From contig NZ_BMHP01000002.1 of NCBI RefSeq assembly GCF_014641075.1, forward strand, positions 62,001-126,000: a stretch of 64,000 nucleotides of DNA. Reading direction: 5' to 3'. A program made the position numbers and the translations under genes. Each line of letters starts with the position of its first letter. Position 1 is the stretch's first letter. Positions 25,503 through 33,664 of the stretch are shown piece after piece. The notes beneath the pieces are model-generated. The model was given only the letters and a program-made list of their open reading frames with translations, did no database searches and was not told the DNA's origin. The DNA is from Paenibacillus nasutitermitis (GTDB lineage: Bacteria > Bacillota > Bacilli > Paenibacillales > Paenibacillaceae).

Positions 25503-27476
25503 TTATAACGGCAGTTCCTCCAGGCGAATGCCTTCGGGCATAATCGAATCGATATAAGGCCTCAATTGATGGGGGCCGGAAGATTCCTCATAGAAAATGG
25601 ATACGATGCCCGTATCCGAGCTGGTCCGGATCAGACGCCCGATTCCCTGACGCAAACGGAGCAGCATATAAGGCAGATCCACCTCATGAAAAGGGTCCTT
25701 CGCACTGCTTCGTTTGGCCATAAATACAGGGTCCTGCGGAGGAAAGGGCAGCGCCCAAATAATCACATTCGATAAGGAACGACCCGGCACATCCAGCCCT
25801 TCCCATAAGCTGACCGCACACAGAATACTGGTTTCATCGTTTTGGAACAGCTCGATCAATCTGCTGATTTCGCCGTCGCCCTCGAAGTGGAAGTTCATGC
25901 CGAAAACTTCTGGGAAAGCGGCAATTTCCGTTTTGAAACGCCTAAGCTCTTCTTTGGATGGAAATAGTATCAGCGCTCTGCCTCCGGTCTGTTTCAATAA
26001 ATGAACAGCCGCCGCCATCTTCTCCTCGAAACGTCCGCCATGGGTCCATGTGGGCGCATACGCCTTCATATGGGACCGATAATCGTAAGGCGATGCAGCC
26101 GAAAAGGACAAATAATTCTGGATACCTAGACTTTCCGCCACATAATCGAATGAACCGTCGACCGACAACGTAGCCGAGGAAAAAATGATCGGCATATGCG
26201 AGTCGAAGACATGCTCTTTCAGCACTTCCTTGACGGTGCGGGGCATAATGGACAGCGTTGGGCCGTCTTTCTCCTCTGTGAGCCAGCAGATTAAGGAATC
26301 GGAAATAAAAAAGAGCGCAAGCGCCTTCTGCATCATTTCCAAATGCTCCTCCACGATTCGCAGCTGATAATGATTCAGGACAAACAGCTCGCTTTCATAA
26401 ACCAGCTCATCCTCAATCGATGCAAGCAGACCTCTGAACTGGTTGATCTCATGAAGCAGAGCATCATCCAGCAGGATTTGCTTGCGGTCCGAACCGGGGA
26501 TAACCACACTTTTGCGCTGCAGGGCAGCAAACATCCTCTCACTCTGCTCGATGGCCTGATCGATAAGCAGCGCCAGCGATTCACGGATTTGATTCTGCAG
26601 AAGCCGGATAATGAGTTCTTCAAACACATCATGCTTGATTTTGTAGCTGAGTGCCTTCTGGCAGGCGGATTCCAGCAGATGGCCTTCGTCAAAGACGACC
26701 GCGCAATGGTCCGGCAGAAGCGGCAGTTGGCCTTCGCGTTTGCGCCCTTCGTAGGTCCAGACATGTTCCATATAATAATCATGCGAGCAAATAATCAAAT
26801 CTTTCGAACGGCGGTAATGGTCCCGCGAGAGCGTTTGACCGCAGCGGTGCCGTTTTTCGCAAATGAAGCAATCCTGGAAAGAATCCCAATTAATCTTATT
26901 CCATTGTTCATCATTAAGAGCAGGGTAATCCTTGCGGTCCCCGTAGGAATAGAAGGTCTGCATGGCCGCAGGCGACTGGACAAATTCGGGAAGCTGTTTG
27001 GTCATGTCCTCGAACAGGCCAGCCTCCTCATCGCCGACCCTGGCATGCTCCAGCTTGATCAGGCAGAGGTACTGATCCGGAGACTTCCCTAATCTGGCGT
27101 CGATAGCAAGGCCCAGATGCTCAATCAGCTTGGCGATATCTCCCTCCGGCTTGACCAGCTGTTCGATAAGTGATTCATCCGCACATGCGATAACGGCAGG
27201 CTTGCGCATATAGCGCGCGTAACAAATCGTGTAGAGCAGATAAACGAGCGTTTTTCCTGTACCGACACCCGCTTCCGCGAAGATCGTCCGTTTGTCGGCA
27301 AAAGCCCGTTCAAGCTGAAAAGCCATATAAATTTGTTCATCCCGGACTTCAAATCCATGCTCCGGCAATATATCGTAAAACACATCCGCTATCCACTCGC
27401 CCGCTTGCTGGGCAAATGAAGAACGCGACGGGTCATATTCAAACGGGTATCGTTCCACAGTCTTTGTTTCCTCCAT
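25503..27476 (-). CDS. dinG: DinG-family ATP-dependent helicase
   Basis: A 657-residue superfamily 2 helicase of the XPD/DinG group that unwinds damaged or R-loop DNA 5' to 3'. Walker A AEAGVGTGKT is at 67-76, the Walker B box is VVFDEGH, cysteines of an Fe-S domain occur in CFICEKRHRC, and the C-terminal motif VI is RLRQGIGRLIRT. There is no N-terminal exonuclease domain as in Bacillus subtilis DinG, so it is closer to YoaA in layout. The ATG at 27476 lacks a strong ribosome site; a GTG six codons in lies behind GGAGG. It is divergent from ydjM across a LexA-type box. Confidence 0.9.
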   Translation of the reverse strand: MEETKTVERYPFEYDPSRSSFAQQAGEWIADVFYDILPEHGFEVRDEQIYMAFQLERAFADKRTIFAEAGVGTGKTLVYLLYTICYARYMRKPAVIACADESLIEQLVKPEGDIAKLIEHLGLAIDARLGKSPDQYLCLIKLEHARVGDEEAGLFEDMTKQLPEFVQSPAAMQTFYSYGDRKDYPALNDEQWNKINWDSFQDCFICEKRHRCGQTLSRDHYRRSKDLIICSHDYYMEHVWTYEGRKREGQLPLLPDHCAVVFDEGHLLESACQKALSYKIKHDVFEELIIRLLQNQIRESLALLIDQAIEQSERMFAALQRKSVVIPGSDRKQILLDDALLHEINQFRGLLASIEDELVYESELFVLNHYQLRIVEEHLEMMQKALALFFISDSLICWLTEEKDGPTLSIMPRTVKEVLKEHVFDSHMPIIFSSATLSVDGSFDYVAESLGIQNYLSFSAASPYDYRSHMKAYAPTWTHGGRFEEKMAAAVHLLKQTGGRALILFPSKEELRRFKTEIAAFPEVFGMNFHFEGDGEISRLIELFQNDETSILCAVSLWEGLDVPGRSLSNVIIWALPFPPQDPVFMAKRSSAKDPFHEVDLPYMLLRLRQGIGRLIRTSSDTGIVSIFYEESSGPHQLRPYIDSIMPEGIRLEELPL

Positions 27477-27564
27477 TGGATATTCGTATCAAGTTCGCGC
27501 AATAGATAATTATCACACGGCTTGTCCATAAAAACAACCTTGAATGATTGGGAGCAAGCGCAGT

Positions 27565-27592
27565 TTGACGACTTGATAAAAGCATGTATAAT
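27565..27592 (+). promoter_or_regulatory. Strong promoter of ydjM
   Basis: TTGACG (27565-27570), a 16-base spacer and a perfect TATAAT (27587-27592), with the LexA-type box beginning eight bases further on. Confidence 0.8.
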
Positions 27593-27599
27593 AAATAAG

Positions 27600-27613
27600 C
27601 AAACATATGTTTG
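27600..27613. promoter_or_regulatory. LexA (SOS) box between dinG and ydjM
   Basis: CAAACATATGTTTG is a perfect palindrome (extended to 16 bases, 27599-27614) and differs from the Bacillus LexA consensus CGAAC-N4-GTTYG by one base in the left half. It covers the predicted start of the ydjM transcript. Both flanking genes are LexA-controlled in Escherichia coli, which supports the call. Confidence 0.75.
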
Positions 27614-27649
27614 CCTTCGGGTAAAATCAACAAGAAAAAGGAGGATATC

Positions 27650-28294
27650 ATGAAAGGGTCTGCCCATCTCACCATCGGCGTCGCGATTGGCGCTGCTGCC
27701 ACCGCTTATTATCCATTCACTTTCACCAATGCCGCTATTTATATGGCTGTGGCCGCCTTCTCCGCCCTGAGCGCCGATCTTGATGGAACAAGCATGCTGA
27801 CCAGCAAACTAAGCCAGGCGTCGAAACTGCTCCGGAACCTGATCCTTTGGGGCAGCACGCTGTTAGCCGCGGTCTTCGGTTACATGTATTTCATCTATGA
27901 TTCAATGGTTCCCGAGCTGGCTGTGGCCGCCATCATTACTTTTCTGCTCGGATTTGTCGCCAAGCAAGGCTTGATCCGTAATTGCATGATAAGTGCTATT
28001 GGGGGCGGACTAATCTATGCAGGCCTACGCTTCGGAATGAATTGGCTCATCGGCTTCGGGTTGTTTATCGCCTGGGTACCGTGGCTCAAGCACAGAGGAA
28101 TGACCCATACGTTGTGGGCTGCACTAATCTGGGGTGCGATCGGCCGAGGGCTGGAAAGCCAGCTTGAACTGGAAGGAATTGCAGTCGTTGCGACTGCCGG
28201 CTACCTATCCCATCTGCTCGCGGACACCCTGACCCCGAGCGGAGTCAAATGGTTCTATCCCCTTTACAAGAAATCCATCAAGCTCCGGGGATGA
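27650..28294 (+). CDS. ydjM: YdjM-family membrane metal-dependent hydrolase
   Basis: A 214-residue membrane protein of the DUF457/YdjM family with about five or six hydrophobic segments and the conserved HRGMTHT and GYLSHLLADTLTPSGVKWFYP blocks, which hold His and Asp residues thought to bind metal. E. coli ydjM is induced by DNA damage through LexA; its function is still unclear. AAAGGAGG lies about seven bases upstream of the ATG at 27650. A LexA-type box overlaps the predicted transcription start, so damage induction is predicted here too. It is convergent with csaA, 25 bases apart. Confidence 0.88.
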   Translation: MKGSAHLTIGVAIGAAATAYYPFTFTNAAIYMAVAAFSALSADLDGTSMLTSKLSQASKLLRNLILWGSTLLAAVFGYMYFIYDSMVPELAVAAIITFLLGFVAKQGLIRNCMISAIGGGLIYAGLRFGMNWLIGFGLFIAWVPWLKHRGMTHTLWAALIWGAIGRGLESQLELEGIAVVATAGYLSHLLADTLTPSGVKWFYPLYKKSIKLRG

Positions 28295-28319
28295 CGATCG
28301 AACCGCAGGCCCCTCCCCA

Positions 28320-28649
28320 TCAAGCAATGGAAGTTCCGTTGGGAACTGTCATATCCGGACTCAGCAGTACGACATCGCCTTCTTCCGGAACTCCGCCAAG
28401 GACCAGCACCTCGGATACATAACCGGCAATGCGTCTTGGCGGAAAATTCACAATTGCCGCCACCTGCCGCCCGATAAGCATAGGGCTCTCGTACCGGCGC
28501 GTGATTTGGGCGGAGGATTGCTTCATCCCCATTGGTCCAAAATCGATCTCCAGCTTAATAGCCGGTTTTCTTGCCTCGGGAAATGGCTCCGCTTTGATTA
28601 TCGTACCAATTCGGACATCCAAAGTCGTAAAATCATCGATTGTTGCCAT
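28320..28649 (-). CDS. csaA: CsaA-type tRNA-binding/secretion chaperone
   Basis: A 109-residue OB-fold protein of the EMAP/Trbp111 type, DIRVGTI-like N-terminus (LDVRIGTIIKAEPFPEARKPA), then SSAQIT and VAAIVNFPPRRIAGYVSEVLVLGG. CsaA is a dimeric export chaperone in Bacillus that binds SecA and preproteins, and the fold is related to tRNA-binding domains. GAGGAG precedes the ATG. A single-gene transcript is likely, as it is convergent with ydjM and separated from the next upstream gene by about 240 bases. Confidence 0.92.
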   Translation of the reverse strand: MATIDDFTTLDVRIGTIIKAEPFPEARKPAIKLEIDFGPMGMKQSSAQITRRYESPMLIGRQVAAIVNFPPRRIAGYVSEVLVLGGVPEEGDVVLLSPDMTVPNGTSIA

Positions 28650-28793
28650 ACTTTTTTCTCTCCTCGCTTGTAATTATAACGTTTGAAGTGCTCCCCGCTC
28701 CATTACAGGCGTGAGGCTGATGTGTTTTTGATCACGATCATAAATCATACCATATGACTGCCGTTCTGAGTACATATGTATTCGATAAAACCG

Positions 28794-28866
28794 CAAAAAA
28801 CCCATTAAACCTCATGCTGCGGCTTCGCCTTTCCAGCGATTCACAGCATGGGCGTAAAGGGTTCTT
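28794..28866 (-). terminator. Probable terminator of the Gln-rich protein operon
   Basis: CATGCTG and CAGCATG arms, extended by an outer AACCC/GGGTT pairing, are followed on the minus strand by six T (28796-28801). The loop is long and may hold a second hairpin. Confidence 0.5.
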
Positions 28867-28886
28867 TTCAATGTGTATCAAGAATA

Positions 28887-29273
28887 TTATTGGAACGGTG
28901 CCGTTGACGGCTGGGAAGAAGCGTTCATGCTGGACAAGCTGCGTTGTACCATCTGCTCGGCCTGCTGCAGCCGCTGGTGAATATTTTGGATTTGCCGTTT
29001 CTGGGCATCCATCTGCATTTGCAGCTGGTTCTCGGCAAGCTGGAGCTCTCGGCCGATGTTTTGCAGTTCAATCACCACCTGGTTCACCTGCTGGGAGGCT
29101 CCGTCCAGTCCTACATTGCGAAGCGCCTGCTGGGCCTGGATTCTCTCCTGCTCCTGCTGCCGCTGTACCTGCTCCTGAAACTGCTGATAGCTAAGCTGCA
29201 CATTATTGCCCTGCTGCATTTGTTGCCCCTGCTGGTTGTACGTCCCCTGGCCTTGCTGGCCTTGATTATCCAT
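28887..29273 (-). CDS. Gln-rich coiled-coil protein
   Basis: A 128-residue hydrophilic protein: a Gly/Gln-rich start (about 35 residues) followed by a long helix with heptad spacing (QQVNQVVIELQNIGRELQLA... QIQNIHQRLQQAEQMV) that should form a coiled coil, and a Ser-rich tail. I do not recognise the family. There is no signal peptide or membrane segment. AGGAGGG precedes the ATG by about eleven bases. It follows the MoxR/DUF58/DUF4129 genes by about 80 bases and may be the last gene of that operon. Confidence 0.65.
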   Translation of the reverse strand: MDNQGQQGQGTYNQQGQQMQQGNNVQLSYQQFQEQVQRQQEQERIQAQQALRNVGLDGASQQVNQVVIELQNIGRELQLAENQLQMQMDAQKRQIQNIHQRLQQAEQMVQRSLSSMNASSQPSTAPFQ

Positions 29274-29351
29274 CGATGCGATCCCTCCTGTTGGTCGTCA
29301 TATCCAACCTTAAGATGTCCTGAACCCTGGATATTTATGTAGGCGAGACCT

Positions 29352-30632
29352 TTAGCGGCCGCTCTTGTTCACGGCTTCCGCAATTCGCTCCAGCTCCTGA
29401 TCCGAGATTTTTTTGTTGCCATACCGGACATTGCTGTAAGGCTGCGCGAGATCGGCGGCTGAACGTTCCTCTCCTCTTCCCTGAAGCTCGGTATCCGTTT
29501 CCAGCGGCGTCAGGAAAGGTTTGAAATCATAACCGGCTTTCACTTGTCTGCCCAGACGCTGACGGTACAAGTAGCGCAGCCGCGATTCATTATCCTGCAG
29601 ATCCTTATAACGGACGCGGGGTTCCTTCGTTCTGCTGCGAAACAGCCCGCCAAGACGTCCGGTTTTGGGGAGGCTGGAAACCTCATCCACATAACCTTGA
29701 GCCGCAAGAGTCTGTTCCCGTCCGAAAAGCTTCATCAGCTTCTCCTGCAGCCTCTTCAGCCAAGCAGGCACATGACGGAGCTGGCGCAGAACCAGGTACA
29801 ACAGGACAAGTCCAACCAGCGCAGCGACACCGTACAGAATATAATCCACCCACGGGGGCATCGACTTCCCATCCCCGTCAGGCAGCTGAGGCGGTACAGC
29901 TGGCGGTTCCATCTCCTGCTGCGGGACATTCTGGGTGTCCCCTCTAGAGAAGAGCTGCTTCAACCATTCCTTGAAGGTATTCCAGAGAGCGCCAAGCGCA
30001 GCCTGGATCTGATACGTGAATACAATCGCCACTGTAATGACTGCCATAATGGAGACAAGCAGCCGGTTTTGTTTTCGTACAGTTGGCTCAACCGCTGGAC
30101 GGCCATTGCCTGACAGGGACTCGTCATTCACATACCCGCTATTGGCAGAGAACAGCGTCAACAGCAAAGCGACAAGACCGAAGCCGATCAACGCAGATTG
30201 ATAGGGTTCAAATGCCGGCATACGGCCGAAAATCAGCGACACTATAAAATAAACCGCTATCCCAATTACATAATGGCGTGCATGCAGTCTGAAATACTGC
30301 ATGGAGACCGCCATAAGCCCGCCCCTGGTCATACCGAGCGATAAGGTTAAGGCACTGACAGCTCCCGCTTTGGTAACACCAAGCAGCAATGCGCTGAGAC
30401 CGATGCCTGCCGCAAAGCCGATTAACGTAATCATGACCGGATGCTTGAACTTAAGCAGCTTAATAATCATGAGCCCAAGCGGGTATCCAAGAGGAATAAG
30501 AATGAGCCACATCCAGCTTGCTTCGCCTTCAAAGAGGAAAGCCTGAATGAGAAAAGCAACGGGCATAAACAGAAGAAGCTCGATTAGCCCCTGAAGAAGA
30601 GCCTTGGAGCTTGCGCGGATATAGACGGTCAT
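29352..30632 (-). CDS. DUF4129-type membrane protein
   Basis: A 426-residue membrane protein with about eight hydrophobic segments in the first 300 residues, a variable Pro/Glu stretch, then a cytoplasmic tail with the basic RTKEPRVRYKDLQDNESRLRYLYRQRL block that resembles the C-terminal DUF4129 domain found beside or within bacterial transglutaminase-like proteins. Its ATG overlaps the DUF58 stop codon by four bases, so translation is coupled. In many Firmicutes a transglutaminase-core gene completes this operon; none is present here. Confidence 0.7.
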   Translation of the reverse strand: MTVYIRASSKALLQGLIELLLFMPVAFLIQAFLFEGEASWMWLILIPLGYPLGLMIIKLLKFKHPVMITLIGFAAGIGLSALLLGVTKAGAVSALTLSLGMTRGGLMAVSMQYFRLHARHYVIGIAVYFIVSLIFGRMPAFEPYQSALIGFGLVALLLTLFSANSGYVNDESLSGNGRPAVEPTVRKQNRLLVSIMAVITVAIVFTYQIQAALGALWNTFKEWLKQLFSRGDTQNVPQQEMEPPAVPPQLPDGDGKSMPPWVDYILYGVAALVGLVLLYLVLRQLRHVPAWLKRLQEKLMKLFGREQTLAAQGYVDEVSSLPKTGRLGGLFRSRTKEPRVRYKDLQDNESRLRYLYRQRLGRQVKAGYDFKPFLTPLETDTELQGRGEERSAADLAQPYSNVRYGNKKISDQELERIAEAVNKSGR

Positions 30633-31723
30633 GCCGCATCACCTGCCTCTAATTGGAGCGGCAGCCACTCGACACCGTGGCCGTGACTACGCAACCGATC
30701 TATGGCCAGCTCTATTTTCTCGCTCATAAAAGCCGACACGATCACGACATCGCAGCGTTCGTCCATTTTCTCCTCCAGCTTGTCGAGGAGCAAGTAAAAT
30801 GGCGTCACGCTGGTAATGGCAAGCTTGGCCATCCGCTCCAGCATGTACAACAAGTGATCGCTGCCGCTGTTCATCTGCGTGACGATCGGCAAGCCGGGGA
30901 TATCGATATCATGGCCGTTCGTTGCAAATCCCGTTTCCAGCCCCTGCTCGGTTGCGTATTGAACCAGCGCCGCAGCAAGCCGGATTCCCTGTTCGATCAG
31001 CGCAGTATTGTTCACAACCTCCCACATGTCCGCATGATCTTCCACATTGAGCAGCACCATCAGTCTGTAGTCAGCGGTGAAATCCCGTCTGTGTACCTGC
31101 AGCCTGGATGACCGGGCGGTCGCCTTCCAGTTAATCGTTTTCAACGAATCTCCTGCCTGATAATCCCTAACGCCCGTCACATAGAATGGATCCTCGACGA
31201 TCCAGCGACGTACCGAAATATCACCCTGCCAGCTGCGTGACGGCAGCTGAATCATGGAGCGGTCTGCCGGCATAGGGTACACGATGAGCTCCTCCTGAAG
31301 CGTAACGGACTTCCATGATTTGAACAATCCGAACAGGTCTCCAAAGGTCACGGATGCGCTGGTCAGCCGGTAGCAGCCCCGCTGCATGCATTGCACGGGA
31401 TGACGCCGGATCAGCTGCTTATTGCCCATAAGGCTGAACAAGCTTTTGTGATTCTGATAGAACTGCCCGTTGCTGACATCAAAGTTAAAGAGATGCTCGA
31501 ACTTCAAGCCGGTATGTAGAATGGACTCCACCCGCATCCATGGGACGGGGAGCCATTTGCGGTTCTCCAGGCGCTCAATCATTTCAATCCGGTCGCCTTC
31601 AAAACAGTTTTTCACACTGAATTCTCTTGCGTAGCTCAGCCGTTTCATCGCGAACCGGCGAAAAATCCACCCCTGGATTAATATGACCGCCGCAGCGCTT
31701 AAAATAAACCAATGTATGCCCAT
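30629..31723 (-). CDS. DUF58 family protein
   Basis: A 364-residue protein with an N-terminal membrane segment and the DUF58 signature near the middle (VTGVRDYQAGDSLKTINWKATARSSRLQVHR, core YQAGDSLKTINWKATAR), a vWA-like fold. Genes of this type are almost always next to a MoxR ATPase; together they are thought to act as a chaperone pair for activating membrane or metal-containing proteins. The start at 31723 follows GGAGGTG; a GTG five codons earlier is possible. Middle gene of the MoxR-DUF58-DUF4129 operon. Confidence 0.9.
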   Translation of the reverse strand: MGIHWFILSAAAVILIQGWIFRRFAMKRLSYAREFSVKNCFEGDRIEMIERLENRKWLPVPWMRVESILHTGLKFEHLFNFDVSNGQFYQNHKSLFSLMGNKQLIRRHPVQCMQRGCYRLTSASVTFGDLFGLFKSWKSVTLQEELIVYPMPADRSMIQLPSRSWQGDISVRRWIVEDPFYVTGVRDYQAGDSLKTINWKATARSSRLQVHRRDFTADYRLMVLLNVEDHADMWEVVNNTALIEQGIRLAAALVQYATEQGLETGFATNGHDIDIPGLPIVTQMNSGSDHLLYMLERMAKLAITSVTPFYLLLDKLEEKMDERCDVVIVSAFMSEKIELAIDRLRSHGHGVEWLPLQLEAGDAA

Positions 31724-31748
31724 TGCTTGCACCTCCACTGTGAACCGC

Positions 31749-32714
31749 TCAGACTTTAGTCATGAGCGGCGTGTCGGACGGCACCGCTACCGTATGCAGG
31801 ATCGATTCGACCAGCTTCTCGGCGGCCTCCGGACGCAGCCGCTGCGCGCTGCGAAGCGCAATCCGGTGAGACAGTACCGGCACGGCCATCGCTTTCACAT
31901 CATCGGGCATGACGTAATCCCGCCCCTTCAGCGCCGCATAAACCTGACAGGCCCGCAGCAGTGCCTGACTGCCCCGCGGACTGACGCCAAGCGCCGAATC
32001 CGCATGGGAACGAGTCTCCTCCACAATCGCCATCATATAATGAAGCATATCCTCGCTTACCAGGACAGACGTATACGCATTCTGGGCGTCTTCGATATCC
32101 TTCGTCGTTGCAATCGGTTTCAATTGCTCAAGCGGATTTCCCGACATGAACCGCTTCATGATATCGATTCCTTCTTCCGAAGATGGATAGCCCATTTTCA
32201 CCTTGAACAGAAAACGGTCCAATTGAGCCTCCGGCAGTGGAAAAGTACCCTGCTGCTCGATCGGGTTCTGTGTTGCGATTACTAAAAAAGGCCGGGCCAG
32301 CACATGAGTTGTCCCGTCAATGCTGACCTGCCGCTCCTCCATGCATTCCAGCAGGCTTGACTGCGTCCGCGGCGTCGCACGGTTGATTTCATCAGCCAGA
32401 ACAATATTGGTGAACAACGGGCCTGGCCGGAATTCAAATTCGGAGAGCTTCTGATTGTAGAAATGAATACCGCTCAGATCGGAGGGCAGCAGGTCAGGCG
32501 TGAACTGAATCCGTTTGAAGGAGCAGTCAATGGATTTGGCAAGCGCTTTCGCAAGCAAAGTCTTGCCGGTGCCGGGCACATCCTCCAGGAGTACATGACC
32601 GGATGCAATTATAGCGATCAGCATTTTGTCGATGATATCTTCTTTACCGACGATAACCTGGCTGACATTGGTGCGGATACGATCAGCTAACTGATGAATG
32701 GACTCCATACTCAT
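31749..32714 (-). CDS. MoxR-family AAA+ ATPase
   Basis: A 321-residue AAA+ ATPase with Walker A EDVPGTGKTLLAKALA (about 40-53), Walker B ADEINRATPRTQSSLLECM and sensor 1 IATQNPIEQQG. MoxR proteins act as chaperones for assembly or activation of partner complexes, usually with a DUF58/vWA protein, which is the next gene here. AGAGGAG precedes the ATG. First gene of a four-gene run (MoxR, DUF58, DUF4129, Gln-rich protein). Confidence 0.95.
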   Translation of the reverse strand: MSMESIHQLADRIRTNVSQVIVGKEDIIDKMLIAIIASGHVLLEDVPGTGKTLLAKALAKSIDCSFKRIQFTPDLLPSDLSGIHFYNQKLSEFEFRPGPLFTNIVLADEINRATPRTQSSLLECMEERQVSIDGTTHVLARPFLVIATQNPIEQQGTFPLPEAQLDRFLFKVKMGYPSSEEGIDIMKRFMSGNPLEQLKPIATTKDIEDAQNAYTSVLVSEDMLHYMMAIVEETRSHADSALGVSPRGSQALLRACQVYAALKGRDYVMPDDVKAMAVPVLSHRIALRSAQRLRPEAAEKLVESILHTVAVPSDTPLMTKV

Positions 32715-32780
32715 CGTTTAAAATGCTCCTCTCAAATTCCAGTGAATGGGTATGATGTTATTATGCCACAAACGCAAGCG

Positions 32781-33434
32781 CTACAGATGCACATTTTTCT
32801 CCCCCGGAAGGGATCTGCTGCCGGAATTCGCCGCATGCATGCGGTTTTTTCTTTTACCTTTATATTGGAAAGCCCCAAAAAGAAGGATCAGGATGAGACA
32901 AAAAATGATATAGGTAACGATCAGCCATTTGATATCAGTACCGGGCATCAATAAGGTCGAGCTGATAATGCCGAACAACCAGATATGCGATAAGTTGCCG
33001 ACGAGCGAAGACAGAATATACGATGGGGAACTTACTCGAGATACGGATGACATGAACGAGATCAGGTTATTAGGCATAATCGGCAGCGTCCGCAAAAAAA
33101 TGATCGCCCAGATGCCGTACCGCTGAAAGCTGTTTTGCCATTTTTCATAACGTTCGATCCGCTTCGCCAGCTTGCGGTTCACCCATCCTGAGACGAAATA
33201 ACGAAAAAAATAGAAAATGACGATGGATGCCAGCGTCCCGGTCAACCAGCTCATCAGCAGTCCAACTTCAAGTCCGAGCGCTGAAATGTATAACATGATC
33301 AAGGTCGTAAATGGAAAAATGCCAAGAAGTCCCTGGACAATTGCGAGCGGAACTGCGATCAGCAGGATCCCGTAGCCGTCCAATGACGTTACCTGAAGCA
33401 GCCAATCAATTGCATCCGATATAAAATCTCCCAT
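32781..33434 (-). CDS. VTT-domain membrane protein (TVP38/DedA-like)
   Basis: A 217-residue integral membrane protein with about five hydrophobic segments and the VTT/SNARE-associated fold. The conserved re-entrant block here is GIWAIIFLRTLPIMPNNLISFMSSVSRVS, in which FLR..P..P.N is the family signature. Relatives move or scramble phospholipids or undecaprenyl phosphate; the exact substrate is unknown. The tail is basic and disordered. GGGGGAG precedes the ATG by about ten bases. The leader contains two stem-loops, the second followed by a T-run, which could be an attenuator. Confidence 0.85.
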   Translation of the reverse strand: MGDFISDAIDWLLQVTSLDGYGILLIAVPLAIVQGLLGIFPFTTLIMLYISALGLEVGLLMSWLTGTLASIVIFYFFRYFVSGWVNRKLAKRIERYEKWQNSFQRYGIWAIIFLRTLPIMPNNLISFMSSVSRVSSPSYILSSLVGNLSHIWLFGIISSTLLMPGTDIKWLIVTYIIFCLILILLFGAFQYKGKRKNRMHAANSGSRSLPGEKNVHL

Positions 33435-33454
33435 TAAACAATCTCCCCCATAAG

Positions 33455-33522
33455 AAAAACAGGTGACAGATAAGTCAATCCGCTGGCCCTAACACCTGAC
33501 AATCCTGCAGTCTAAGGACTGC
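33455..33522 (-). promoter_or_regulatory. Two hairpins in the leader of the VTT gene
   Basis: On the minus strand a perfect GCAGTC-TTAG-type hairpin (33507-33522) is followed by a six-base CAGGTG/CACCTG stem with a long loop (33460-33498) and five T (33455-33459), all within 90 bases of the start codon. It could be a weak attenuator or only leader structure. I cannot match it to a known riboswitch class. Confidence 0.35.
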
Positions 33523-33616
33523 TCTAGTTTCCTTCACTATAACACATTCAACCCCCGCGTTCATTCCCCAGTTGTGAGATTTGACCCGTTTATTTGAACC
33601 CGTCCTTAATCAAGAG

Positions 33617-33655
33617 GAAGAGAGCTGCAGCCGCTGACGGTTCAGAGCTCTCTTC
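33617..33655 (-). terminator. Hairpin after serS
   Basis: Perfect ten-base arms GAAGAGAGCT (33617-33626) and its complement (33646-33655), nine bases beyond the serS stop. Only a weak T-rich stretch follows. Confidence 0.6.
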
Positions 33656-33664
33656 ATATGTTGA

